NCBI GenBank assembly: GCA_944325615.1
Contig: CALVAU010000051.1
Coordinates: 1-13,622, forward strand
Length of the DNA: 13,622 nucleotides
Direction: 5' to 3'
DNA from: Candidatus Gastranaerophilales bacterium
GTDB lineage: Bacteria > Cyanobacteriota > Vampirovibrionia > Gastranaerophilales > Gastranaerophilaceae
Position 1 is the stretch's first letter. Each line of letters starts with the position of its first letter. The translations under genes and the position numbers were made by a program. The notes below the pieces were generated by a model. It searched no databases and had not been told where the DNA came from. It saw only the letters and a list, made by a program, of their open reading frames with translations. Below are positions 1 through 6,871 of the stretch, piece after piece.

Positions 1-1
1 G

Positions 2-340
2 ATAACAATTGAATTTGCAAAAAAAGTTTTGAACTGTGAAGCTTCTAAAAAGGAGTTGACAATAGAAGATGTCGCAAAAGTAGTTGCTGATTATTATGGT
101 GTATCTATAGATGATTTTAAAAGTTCCTCAAGAAATCAAAAGGTTTCTAGTTCAAGACATATAGCAGTTTATTTATCAAGAGAATTGACAGAAAAAAGTT
201 TTGAGGCTATTGCAGAATTTTTTAATAAAAAACATACGACAATGCTATATTCTTATGAAAAAATCAAAGATGAATTGAAACTGAATAAAGAGCTTGAAAG
301 AACTGTATCAGATCTTAAAATTAAGTTAAAGGAATTATAA
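2..340 (+). CDS. dnaA: DnaA replication initiator, C-terminal part (5' end outside window)
   Basis: This is the 3' end of a longer gene. The frame is open from base 2, and the residues before the first possible start (TTG at 29) already match the end of the DnaA AAA+ lid (ITIEFAKKVL), so the TTG is not the real start. The rest is domain IV, the DnaA-box binding domain. It has the segment VAKVVADYYGVSIDDFK, the helix IAVYLSRELT, then FNKKHTTMLYSYEKI, and a charged C-terminal helix. In the signature, His-Thr-Thr is kept, but the usual FGGRDHTT is replaced by a loop one residue shorter, with Lys where Asp normally sits before the His. The initiator unwinds oriC; domain IV reads DnaA boxes. ruvA starts on the base after the stop codon, so the two are probably co-transcribed. 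The AAA+ domain cannot be seen, so a DnaA paralogue is not excluded. Confidence 0.88.
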   Translation: MTIEFAKKVLNCEASKKELTIEDVAKVVADYYGVSIDDFKSSSRNQKVSSSRHIAVYLSRELTEKSFEAIAEFFNKKHTTMLYSYEKIKDELKLNKELERTVSDLKIKLKEL

Positions 341-958
341 ATGTACGATTATATAAAAGGTGTTTTTGCAAGTAAAAATGCAAATTCAAAAGGCTGTTTT
401 ATAACAATAGAAAATAATGGGATAGGTTATTTGATAGAAGTGATGTCAAGAGATTATTCAACAGTAGAAAAAACAGGCGAGGAAGGTAAATTATATACAG
501 TTTTAATTCATAGAGAAGACAAGATGTCTTTATGCGGATTTTTGCACAAAGAAGATCGTGATATATTTTTAATTTTGACATCAGTTTCAGGAGTTGGCAG
601 TAAGATGGCTCTTGTTTTGTTGGATGAATTTCAATCTTCTGAATTAATAGGTTTTGTAATTCAGGGAAATTATAAAGAATTAACAAGAGCAAAAGGTGTA
701 GGTCCTAAATTAGCTCAAAAGATTATTCTAGAATTAAAAGATAAATTAATGAATTATAATAATACTGCACCAATTGAGATTAAGAGTGAAAAAATACAAA
801 ATACTCAAGCTATGGAAGATGCTCAGACTGTACTTATATCGTTAGGATATGAAAGAGAAGAAATTAAATCCGCATTTTCAAAAGCATTAATGAATTTAGA
901 TAGCAATGCTTCAGCTGAAGATATACTAAAAGAGTCGCTCAAAATACTTTCTGTTTAA
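341..958 (+). CDS. ruvA: Holliday junction branch migration protein RuvA
   Basis: RuvA is the DNA-binding subunit that loads the RuvB helicase onto Holliday junctions during recombination repair. At 205 residues it has the usual family length. An N-terminal OB-fold domain (about 1-65, starting MYDYIKGVFAS) is followed by two helix-hairpin-helix motifs, SVSGVGSKMA at 81-90 and RAKGVGPKLA at 116-125, which bind the backbone of the junction arms. A linker at about 140-155 leads to domain III (about 156-205, with AMEDAQTVLISLGY), which contacts RuvB. The ATG directly follows the dnaA stop, and the Shine-Dalgarno AAAGGAA (328-334) lies inside the end of dnaA, so translation is probably coupled. 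ruvB and ruvC are not in the window. The identification is firm. Confidence 0.96.
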   Translation: MYDYIKGVFASKNANSKGCFITIENNGIGYLIEVMSRDYSTVEKTGEEGKLYTVLIHREDKMSLCGFLHKEDRDIFLILTSVSGVGSKMALVLLDEFQSSELIGFVIQGNYKELTRAKGVGPKLAQKIILELKDKLMNYNNTAPIEIKSEKIQNTQAMEDAQTVLISLGYEREEIKSAFSKALMNLDSNASAEDILKESLKILSV

Positions 959-980
959 GATTTCTTTTTTACGACTCTTT
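929..980. repeat. 9-bp inverted repeat around the ruvA stop codon
   Basis: AAAGAGTCG (929-937) is exactly complementary to CGACTCTTT (972-980), with 34 bases between. The structure would span the ruvA stop codon at the convergent ruvA/prepilin peptidase junction. Neither strand has a U-run directly after the stem and the loop is long, so it is a poor intrinsic terminator. It may be chance or a weak mRNA-end structure. No better terminator is visible in the 46-bp gap. Confidence 0.25.
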
Positions 981-1004
981 ATAAAAACGATTATTAATTA
1001 CTTT

Positions 1005-1997
1005 TTAAGTTAAAGCAAAAAGTAATATTAATGTTGCAATAGTCATAGCAGGACCAAATGGTAGAACTGAAATTTCACCGCCGTCTTTAATACCTTTGAT
1101 TATTCTTACACAAGTAAAAATACCAAGTAAGAAAAGAGCAACAGAAGCTATAATGCATAAAACAAAGTTTTCCATTAATCCGTAGATATTAGCTACAGAG
1201 AATCCTGCTGCTGCTAATAAGAAAAATACGATTAAGAAAACTGTTAAATTGTCACCTTTAGCTCTGAGTTTTTTGAAGAATCCAGGTAGTACCAAAACAA
1301 CTTGTACAGCAATGCTTATTGCTATTATATTAAGTAAAGAAAACCATCCGAAATAAGCCCCTAGACCAGCTGCAATGAAAGTATCTCCTGTTCCGAAAGC
1401 TCTTTTCTTAACAAGTAAATTGCCAACTCTAGCGAGCAGTTCCATAACAACAACACCGGCAATAATACCGAAGATTGATGTAGAAATTGGTAAATTCAAA
1501 AAGTTCTGAGTCTTAAATAGGAAATATCCTTTAGTTGCTAACTCGTTATCAATAAAATAGTGAGTTAATACAACATTATATACTAACCCTAATATGATTA
1601 AAAACCAAGCGTGCCCAGCGCAAATAACTTTTTCTTTAATATCAGTAACTGACATAACGAGTAAAGTACAGCCTGCTAAAAATACAAACAATGCATTTAA
1701 TGTTAGACTGTATTTCAATAAACATCCGACAAGTAACAAACCTGTTAAAAATTCTACAATCGGATATTGAATGCTGATTTTTTCGTTGCAATATGCGCAC
1801 TTACCTTTCAAAAATAAATATGAAAGAATTGGAATGTTGTGCCAAGGTTTAATTCTAGTGTCGCATTTTGGGCATTTTGAAGGTGGAAGTACAATAGACT
1901 CACCAGTCAATCCCCTTAGGGCTACAACATTTAGAAAACTGCCAATAACTGTTCCTAGTCCAAAAGTGAACAGCAAAATACAAATTAGTAATGTCAT
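1005..1997 (-). CDS. pilD: Type IV prepilin peptidase / N-methyltransferase (A24 family)
   Basis: This inner-membrane aspartic protease cleaves the leader of type IV pilins and type II secretion pseudopilins and methylates the new N-terminus. The N-terminal part has the family motif GSFLNVVALR (19-28) and a zinc-type four-cysteine cluster (C42, C45, C67, C70) in the cytoplasmic methyltransferase loop. The catalytic aspartates fit D119 (VTDIKEKVI) and D205 in GTGD (202-205). The rest is mostly hydrophobic, with about eight membrane segments, and the C-terminus keeps the typical VLPFGPAM. At 330 residues it is somewhat longer than many members; extra sequence lies at about 140-175 and in the C-terminal third. 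The ATG is preceded by GGAGA (2004-2008), which sits in the end of the upstream sigma-factor gene. Only 2 bp separate the two genes, so they form one unit. No pilin genes are in the window, so pilus or pseudopilus use is unknown. Confidence 0.93.
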   Translation of the reverse strand: MTLLICILLFTFGLGTVIGSFLNVVALRGLTGESIVLPPSKCPKCDTRIKPWHNIPILSYLFLKGKCAYCNEKISIQYPIVEFLTGLLLVGCLLKYSLTLNALFVFLAGCTLLVMSVTDIKEKVICAGHAWFLIILGLVYNVVLTHYFIDNELATKGYFLFKTQNFLNLPISTSIFGIIAGVVVMELLARVGNLLVKKRAFGTGDTFIAAGLGAYFGWFSLLNIIAISIAVQVVLVLPGFFKKLRAKGDNLTVFLIVFFLLAAAGFSVANIYGLMENFVLCIIASVALFLLGIFTCVRIIKGIKDGGEISVLPFGPAMTIATLILLFALT

Positions 1998-1999
1998 TT

Positions 2000-2779
2000 T
2001 TAATCTCCATTATTTTTAATCAATTCATACATTTTGCTTAAGGCTTTTTTTATTCTTCGAGAAACTTGCATTTGAGACATATTCATCCTTTCTGAAATTT
2101 CTCTTTGATTTAAATCTTGATAATAACTCAGTTCAATAATCTCTCTTAAATCCGGTGGTAAGCGTTTAATTGTACTTGCCAACATTATTTTGTTCTCATA
2201 AGCATTCATAAATTCCTGATAGTCATTTGCAGGAATTTTGTCTAAAAGAGAAATATCTTCATCTTCTTGCATAAATGATTGATCAAGAGATAAAGTACTT
2301 TTACATCTTTCAATTTCGATCACTTCGTTTATTTTGCTTACCGGAAGATCTAAATATTCTGCAATTTGTTCTGGAGTAGGATCTTCATTTCCGGTTTCGT
2401 TTAATTTCTTTTTAGCGGAATTGATTTTGAACAAGAGCTCTTGTAACTCTCTTGGCGCTTTTATAATAGAGGCCTTATCTCTTAGATAATGTTTTATTTC
2501 ACCTTTTATAAAATAAGTCGCGTAAGTTTTAAATTTTGTATTCATATCAAGTCTGTAAAATTCAATAGCCTTAATTAAGCCTAAAGAACCGACTTGTATT
2601 AAATCTTCATTAGGAATTCCTGATTGCATAGCAATGGTATTTGCTATTTTTTTTACAAGATCCATAGCTTCTTCGACTATTTTAAGATGCAGCATTCTTT
2701 TCTTTTTTTCGTCTTTTGCGTTTTTGAACGAAATTAATAAAGCATCCAACTCTTCATATTGTTTTTCTTTAATATCCAA
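2000..2779 (-). CDS. Group 3 RNA polymerase sigma factor (SigF/SigB-like)
   Basis: This is an alternative sigma-70-family factor of the SigB/SigF/FliA type. At 259 residues it lacks the long region 1 and insertions of a primary sigma factor. Region 2 covers about 35-105, with the core-binding part DLIQVGSLGLIKAIEFY (59-75) and the DNA-melting part FKTYATYFIKGEIKHYLRD (83-101). Region 3 covers about 108-160 (PRELQELLFKINSAKKKL). Region 4 covers about 202-255, with the helix-turn-helix REISERMNMSQMQVSRRIKK at 226-245. The start is TTG with GGAGA (2787-2791) seven bases upstream, behind an extended -10 promoter. It is transcribed with the prepilin peptidase gene. In cyanobacteria the group 3 factor SigF is linked to type IV pilus genes; applying that here is inference. 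No anti-sigma or anti-anti-sigma gene is adjacent. The sigma family call is firm; the exact subgroup is not. Confidence 0.93.
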   Translation of the reverse strand: MDIKEKQYEELDALLISFKNAKDEKKKRMLHLKIVEEAMDLVKKIANTIAMQSGIPNEDLIQVGSLGLIKAIEFYRLDMNTKFKTYATYFIKGEIKHYLRDKASIIKAPRELQELLFKINSAKKKLNETGNEDPTPEQIAEYLDLPVSKINEVIEIERCKSTLSLDQSFMQEDEDISLLDKIPANDYQEFMNAYENKIMLASTIKRLPPDLREIIELSYYQDLNQREISERMNMSQMQVSRRIKKALSKMYELIKNNGD

Positions 2780-2803
2780 AAGTAAATCTCCACTTCTTTT
2801 TTA

Positions 2804-2812
2804 ATTATATCA
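2804..2812 (-). promoter_or_regulatory. Extended -10 promoter for the sigma factor gene
   Basis: Read on the minus strand, this is TGATATAAT: a perfect TATAAT (2804-2809) preceded by the TGn extension. At the -35 position there is only a weak TTCCCA (2827-2832, 17-bp spacer), which is acceptable for an extended -10 promoter. Transcription would start near 2797, giving a leader of about 17 bases ending in the GGAGA site and the TTG start. Confidence 0.6.
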
Positions 2813-2859
2813 TAACTTTTGTAAAATGGGAAATTTTAATTTAATTTAATAATTTGTTT

Positions 2860-2887
2860 TTGAAAAAATTGTTTATGCTAATATAGA
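2860..2887 (+). promoter_or_regulatory. Putative promoter of gatC
   Basis: TTGAAA (2860-2865) and TATAGA (2882-2887) are separated by 16 bp, close to the sigma-70-type consensus. The predicted transcript would start near 2894 and carry GGAGAG (2906-2911), six bases before the gatC ATG. The region 2780-2917 is the divergent gap between the sigma factor gene and gatC and holds only these two promoters. Confidence 0.45.
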
Positions 2888-2917
2888 ACAAGATATCAGA
2901 TAGATGGAGAGAATATA

Positions 2918-3199
2918 ATGATTACCATAAAAGATGTAGAACACGTAGCTAAACTTGCAAGACTTGAATTAACAGAAGAAGAAAAAGAGTTATATACAAA
3001 ACAATTGGGTGATGTATTGAAGTATGTTGATCAGATGAATGAAGTTGATACATCTAATGTAAAGCCCATGACACAAGTAATTGACTTTGTAAACGTAATG
3101 AGAGAAGACAAAGTCGTATATGAACAAACAAAAGAAGAATTGATGGCAAATGCGCCTGATGAAGAAAACGGATTTTTCAAAGTTCCAAAAATAAATTAG
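2918..3199 (+). CDS. gatC: Asp-tRNA(Asn)/Glu-tRNA(Gln) amidotransferase subunit C
   Basis: GatC is the small non-catalytic subunit of the GatCAB complex, which converts Glu-tRNA(Gln) or Asp-tRNA(Asn) to the correctly amidated tRNA. Its 93 residues match the family length. It opens with the typical helix DVEHVAKLARLELTEEE (6-22), continues with a second helix ending in DQMNEVDTSNVKPM, and closes with the conserved ENGFFKVPKIN tail that wraps on GatA/GatB. A good Shine-Dalgarno (GGAGAG, 2906-2911) supports the ATG. gatA and gatB are not next to it, so the subunits are encoded apart. Its presence implies that the organism makes at least one of these tRNAs indirectly. pyrG follows after 62 bp and may share the transcript. 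Confidence 0.95.
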   Translation: MITIKDVEHVAKLARLELTEEEKELYTKQLGDVLKYVDQMNEVDTSNVKPMTQVIDFVNVMREDKVVYEQTKEELMANAPDEENGFFKVPKIN

Positions 3200-3261
3200 A
3201 AAAGTCCAAGTTTTTATTAAGAGTAGTTGGAATTATATAAACAAATTATGTGGGGTTAAAA

Positions 3262-4860
3262 ATGACAAAATATATTTTTATAACAGGCGGTGTAGTTAGT
3301 TCTTTAGGCAAAGGGATAATAGCGGCATCGCTTGGTAAGCTTTTAAGAGCAAGAGGTTTTTCTGTAATAAACCAAAAATTTGACCCCTATATAAATGTTG
3401 ATCCAGGAACTATGAGCCCGTTTCAACATGGCGAAGTCTTTGTAACTGATGATGGAGCTGAAACTGATTTAGATTTGGGGCACTATGAAAGGTTTACTGA
3501 TACCAACTTAGGTAAGTATAATAACGTAACCTCAGGTAGTGTATATCAACATGTAATAAAAAAAGAAAGACGCGGAGATTATTTAGGCGCTACCGTGCAA
3601 GTAATTCCGCATATAACTAACGAGATTAAATCAAGAATAATAGGTGCAACAAAACAATTTAAGCCTGATTTCCAACTTATTGAAATTGGAGGTACGGTAG
3701 GTGATATTGAAAGCTTGCCTTTTGTAGAAGCTATCAGACAATTTAAAACTGAAGCAGGTATTGGTAATGCGATTTCAATTCATTGTACATTGCTTCCATA
3801 TCTTCCGACATCAGGTGAATTGAAGACAAAACCTTCTCAACATAGTGTAAATGTATTGAGAAGTTATGGTATTCAACCTGAAATTTTAGTTTGCAGAACA
3901 ACAAAACCGATACCTAAAACAGAAAAGGAAAAACTTGCTCTGTTCTGCTCGGTTCCGAAAGATGCCGTAATTGAATGCAGAGATATGAAAAGTATTTATG
4001 AAGTTCCGCTTGCTTTGGAAGCTCAAAATATGGCTCATGTTGTACTTGACATGTTGAGAGTTGAAGATAAACAAGCTGATTTATCAGGTTGGGAAAACCT
4101 TGTAGAAAAAATTAAAAACCCTAAAAAAACAATAAAAGTGGCAATAGCAGGAAAATATACTAAATTATCAGATGCATATATTTCTGTTGTTGAATCCCTA
4201 AAACATGCAGGATATGCAAATGATGCGGCTATTGAAATTAAATGGATCAATTCAGAGGATTGCGTTGATTTTGCAAAATGCAAAGATCTGATGAAAGATA
4301 TTCAAGCTGTAGTTGTACCCGGCGGATTTGGCGTAAGAGGTATTGAAGGTAAATTGAATGTTATCCGATATGCTCGAGAAAATAATTTACCGTTTTTAGG
4401 ACTGTGTCTAGGTATGCAATGTGCAGTAATTGAGTATGCAAGAAATGTCGTAGGACTAAAAGGAGCGAATTCTGCAGAGTTCGATGAAAATGCACAGTAT
4501 CCTGTAATTGATTTAATGCTCGAGCAGAAAAATGTTCAAGGATATGGCGGTACAATGAGATTAGGTGCTTATGACTGTATTTTGAAAAAAGGATCTAAAG
4601 CTCAAAAGGCTTATGGTAAAGAAAAAATTTCTGAAAGTCATCGCCATAGATATGATGTTAATAATGAATTCATAAGAGAATTGGAAGATGCAGGGCTGGT
4701 ATTTTCAGGAATGTCTCCAGATGGTATGCTTGCAGAAGTTGTTGAGTTGCCAAAACTTGATTGGTTTGTTGCTTCTCAATTCCATCCTGAGTTTAAGTCT
4801 CGTCCTGAAAGACCTCATCCATTGTTTAAAGGCTTGATTGATGCGGCTGTTAAAAAATAA
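3262..4860 (+). CDS. pyrG: CTP synthase (glutamine-hydrolysing)
   Basis: CTP synthase makes CTP from UTP, ATP and glutamine in the cytoplasm. The N-terminal synthetase domain (about 1-270) starts with MTKYIFITGG and the P-loop-like GGVVSSLGKG (9-18), and contains the DPYINVDPGTMSP segment (41-53). The C-terminal class I glutaminase domain (about 290-530) has the oxyanion segment PGGFGVRG (353-360), the nucleophile C382 in GLCLGMQ, and H508/E510 in QFHPEF. All catalytic-triad residues are present. At 532 residues it has standard length. The open frame extends 12 bases upstream to a GTG at 3250, but the ATG at 3262 is the better start: it gives the conserved N-terminus and has GGGG (3252-3255) six bases upstream. 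It follows gatC by 62 bp. No attenuator hairpin is visible in that gap; TATATA (3234-3239) is a weak possible -10. Confidence 0.98.
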   Translation: MTKYIFITGGVVSSLGKGIIAASLGKLLRARGFSVINQKFDPYINVDPGTMSPFQHGEVFVTDDGAETDLDLGHYERFTDTNLGKYNNVTSGSVYQHVIKKERRGDYLGATVQVIPHITNEIKSRIIGATKQFKPDFQLIEIGGTVGDIESLPFVEAIRQFKTEAGIGNAISIHCTLLPYLPTSGELKTKPSQHSVNVLRSYGIQPEILVCRTTKPIPKTEKEKLALFCSVPKDAVIECRDMKSIYEVPLALEAQNMAHVVLDMLRVEDKQADLSGWENLVEKIKNPKKTIKVAIAGKYTKLSDAYISVVESLKHAGYANDAAIEIKWINSEDCVDFAKCKDLMKDIQAVVVPGGFGVRGIEGKLNVIRYARENNLPFLGLCLGMQCAVIEYARNVVGLKGANSAEFDENAQYPVIDLMLEQKNVQGYGGTMRLGAYDCILKKGSKAQKAYGKEKISESHRHRYDVNNEFIRELEDAGLVFSGMSPDGMLAEVVELPKLDWFVASQFHPEFKSRPERPHPLFKGLIDAAVKK

Positions 4861-4895
4861 TGAAAAATAATATCTTACAAGAGGAGATTTAACCT

Positions 4896-5267
4896 TTGGA
4901 AACAAAGCCAAATTCAGGATTATTTAATATTATCGGGTTGTTGTTACTGTTTTTAACCATACCTTGTTTAGGTCTGCTATGTTGGAATATATTGGCGTTG
5001 TTATGCTTGATTTTTGTTATGATAACTCCGATGATAGTTGTTGTCGGACTTGCAAATATTAATCCTTTTGAACTTATTGGTATTGAAGCTGCAAGATTTG
5101 TTCTCTTATTTATAGCATCTTTAGTTGGTTTAAGTCTTTATGAGTCCGGCAAAACCAAAAAAAATATAGGATGTTATATCACAGGTCTTGTTATGGTTAT
5201 TTTTTCTTATATTATTTATTATAATTTATTTAGAAAGACTCTGTTACCTAGCGGTATTTTCTTTTAA
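4896..5267 (+). CDS. Small hydrophobic membrane protein of unknown function
   Basis: I do not recognise this 123-residue protein. It starts at TTG with a strong GAGGAG (4881-4886) nine bases upstream; no better start is available. After a short polar N-terminus (METKPNSG) it is almost wholly hydrophobic, with likely membrane helices at about 10-29, 31-51, 65-82 and 92-110. The loops are short: NINPFE at 54-59 and the basic ESGKTKKN at 83-90, which may face the cytoplasm. There is no signal-peptidase site, no Cys pair and no conserved catalytic motif. It lies 35 bp after pyrG and 90 bp before the transporter gene, which has its own promoter, so it may be the last gene of the gatC-pyrG transcript. 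The composition and ribosome binding site support a real gene. Confidence 0.7.
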   Translation: METKPNSGLFNIIGLLLLFLTIPCLGLLCWNILALLCLIFVMITPMIVVVGLANINPFELIGIEAARFVLLFIASLVGLSLYESGKTKKNIGCYITGLVMVIFSYIIYYNLFRKTLLPSGIFF

Positions 5268-5294
5268 TTAATTTATTAATATATAATAGTCGCC

Positions 5295-5323
5295 TTGACG
5301 ATAAGGTTTGTTCATTGTATTTT
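5295..5323 (+). promoter_or_regulatory. Putative promoter of the MFS transporter gene
   Basis: TTGACG (5295-5300, five of six consensus bases) and TATTTT (5318-5323, four of six) are exactly 17 bp apart. The predicted start near 5330 leaves a leader of roughly 28 bases containing GGGGAG (5346-5351). The TTG at 5295 that would lengthen the reading frame is the -35 element itself, which argues for the later ATG. Confidence 0.5.
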
Positions 5324-5357
5324 AAATATACTGATTAGTTTTATTGGGGAGAAATTG

Positions 5358-6746
5358 ATGGAAGATAATAATCTAAAAAAATTTTCAGCAGTGCAGTTTT
5401 TGAATTTTGCTCTGGGATTTTTCGGACTGCAATTTGCTTGGCAGATGAGAATTATTTTATCTGGACCGGTAACAGAGAGTTTGGGTGCCTCACCATTAAT
5501 ATACGGTTTGATTTGGCTTGCAGGACCTTTTACAGGAATGGTTGTACAACCATTAGTTGGTGCAATATCTGATAAAACAATTTCTCCATTCGGTAGAAGA
5601 AGACCTTATTTGCTTGGTGGTGCATTAATTGCATCTTTAGCATTGTTGATTTTTCCAAATTCTGCAAATGTTGCACAATTCTTACATAATATTACAGGCA
5701 TTGAATTCCCTGCTTTGACAGCCTTGTTTATTGCAGCAATAATGATTTGGGTAATTGATGCGTGTATTAACATTGCACAAGGCCCTTACAGAGCTTTGAT
5801 TCCTGATGTTGTACCGGCTGAACAACACTCTATTGCAAACTCCTTTATTTCACTTGCAATAGGACTAGGATCTGTTGTTGCAGCAGGAACTGCTCCTTTT
5901 TTGAAATATGTTTTTAAGTATCAAATGTCAGTAAATGCACAGTTTATTATGGCTGCAGTTGCCTTTACGCTTGCAATGGCTTGGACTTGTATAACTATTA
6001 AAGAACATTCTATAAGAAAAGAAGTTGAATTAGCTCATATTGCAGAGAAAAAAGAAGATAATTTTTTAGATTCTTTGAAAGACTTTTTTGCAATGTCGCC
6101 TGAAGTTTCTAAAATTTGTCTTATGCAGTTTTTTACTTGGATTGGAACTATGTGTTTGTTGATTAACTTCACTCAGTATGTAATCCATACAATTTATGCA
6201 GTACCAGATTTATCAAATGCTGATTTTACAACCAAAATGCATTTTTTAGATGCTGTTACAAACGGAACTAATTTTTCTTCAATATGTTTTGCTATATTCA
6301 ATTTGGTTTGCTTTTTAGTAGCAATTCCAATTGGTATGTTATCAGCAAAATATGGAAATAAAAAAGTTCATATTATTTCACTTATTACGATGATTTTAGC
6401 ATATTTAGGTATGGCGTTTACAAAGTCACCAGTGGCTGTTGCTATTTTAATGGGTGTTGCAGGTATTGGCTGGGCAAGTATTTGTGCTTTACCTTTTGCG
6501 ATGCTTTCTCAGTATATTAAAAAAGGTACAGAAGGTTCTGTTATGGGTATATTCAATATCTTTATTGCTGGTCCGCAAGTATTTGTATGTACTCTTGTTG
6601 CTTGGATTATTTCAAAATGTTCTTTTATGGTAGGCGATACTATAAATATTAATCACCATTGGGAATATGTTTTCATAATTGGTGCTATATGCCTTTTGGT
6701 TGCAATGTTTGTTGCTTCAAAAGTTGAAGAAAAAACTCAAGAATAA
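5358..6746 (+). CDS. MFS transporter, SLC45/GPH (sucrose-type sugar:cation symporter) family
   Basis: This is a 462-residue inner-membrane carrier with about 12 hydrophobic helices split by a charged central loop (about 214-250). Several hallmarks of the sucrose/SLC45 branch are visible: SDKTISPFGRRRP (71-83) between helices 2 and 3, ACINIAQGPYRALIPD (135-150), the proline segment GWASICALPFAMLS (371-384), and VMGIFNIFIAGPQ (395-407) in the C-terminal half. Members usually bring in sucrose, maltose or other glycosides with protons; the substrate here is not predictable from sequence. A frame extending back to TTG 5295 exists, but ATG 5358 with GGGGAG six bases upstream gives a normal N-terminus and leaves the promoter outside the gene. 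No sugar hydrolase lies beside it. Two terminator hairpins follow. Confidence 0.88.
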   Translation: MEDNNLKKFSAVQFLNFALGFFGLQFAWQMRIILSGPVTESLGASPLIYGLIWLAGPFTGMVVQPLVGAISDKTISPFGRRRPYLLGGALIASLALLIFPNSANVAQFLHNITGIEFPALTALFIAAIMIWVIDACINIAQGPYRALIPDVVPAEQHSIANSFISLAIGLGSVVAAGTAPFLKYVFKYQMSVNAQFIMAAVAFTLAMAWTCITIKEHSIRKEVELAHIAEKKEDNFLDSLKDFFAMSPEVSKICLMQFFTWIGTMCLLINFTQYVIHTIYAVPDLSNADFTTKMHFLDAVTNGTNFSSICFAIFNLVCFLVAIPIGMLSAKYGNKKVHIISLITMILAYLGMAFTKSPVAVAILMGVAGIGWASICALPFAMLSQYIKKGTEGSVMGIFNIFIAGPQVFVCTLVAWIISKCSFMVGDTININHHWEYVFIIGAICLLVAMFVASKVEEKTQE

Positions 6747-6769
6747 ATACTTTAAAATCCTTTAAAATA

Positions 6770-6799
6770 AAAAGCAGAGTAATTCAATACTCTGCTTTT
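6770..6799 (+). terminator. Intrinsic terminator after the MFS gene
   Basis: AAAAGCAGAGTA (6770-6781) pairs perfectly with TACTCTGCTTTT (6788-6799): a 12-bp stem with a 6-base loop (ATTCAA), 23 bp after the stop codon. The 3' arm ends in four T, followed by ATAATTT. On the other strand the stem also ends in a T-run, so it could back up termination of the opposing gene. Confidence 0.85.
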
Positions 6800-6816
6800 A
6801 TAATTTAAAAAATAAT

Positions 6817-6861
6817 GTAAAAAAATACAGACTAAAATTAATTTAGTCTGTATTTTTTTAC
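6817..6861. terminator. Bidirectional terminator with a 20-bp perfect stem
   Basis: Bases 6817-6836 pair with 6842-6861 without a mismatch (G-C closing pair at 6817/6861), around a 5-base loop ATTAA. The core is TACAGACTAAA/TTTAGTCTGTA, flanked by seven A on one side and seven T on the other. A transcript from either direction therefore ends in seven U. It lies between the convergent MFS gene (+) and winged-helix gene (-), 11 bp beyond the latter's stop codon. Confidence 0.93.
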
Positions 6862-6871
6862 TTTTAAATAT

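Noticed and set aside
399..692. Opposite-strand open frame inside ruvA
   Set aside because: Lies wholly within the firmly identified ruvA. Its translation is a Leu/Ile-rich shadow of AT-rich codons with no family features.
929..980. Intrinsic terminator for ruvA or prepilin peptidase
   Set aside because: The 9-bp inverted repeat is real, but the loop is 34 bases and no U-run follows on either strand, so I kept it only as a weak repeat.
3250..3261. GTG start adding four residues to CTP synthase
   Set aside because: The ATG at 3262 gives the conserved MTKYIFITGG start, and the GGGG ribosome binding site overlaps the GTG codon.
5295..5357. Longer N-terminus for the MFS transporter from TTG 5295
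   Set aside because: The TTG is the -35 box of a good promoter, the stretch has no Shine-Dalgarno in front, and ATG 5358 has one.
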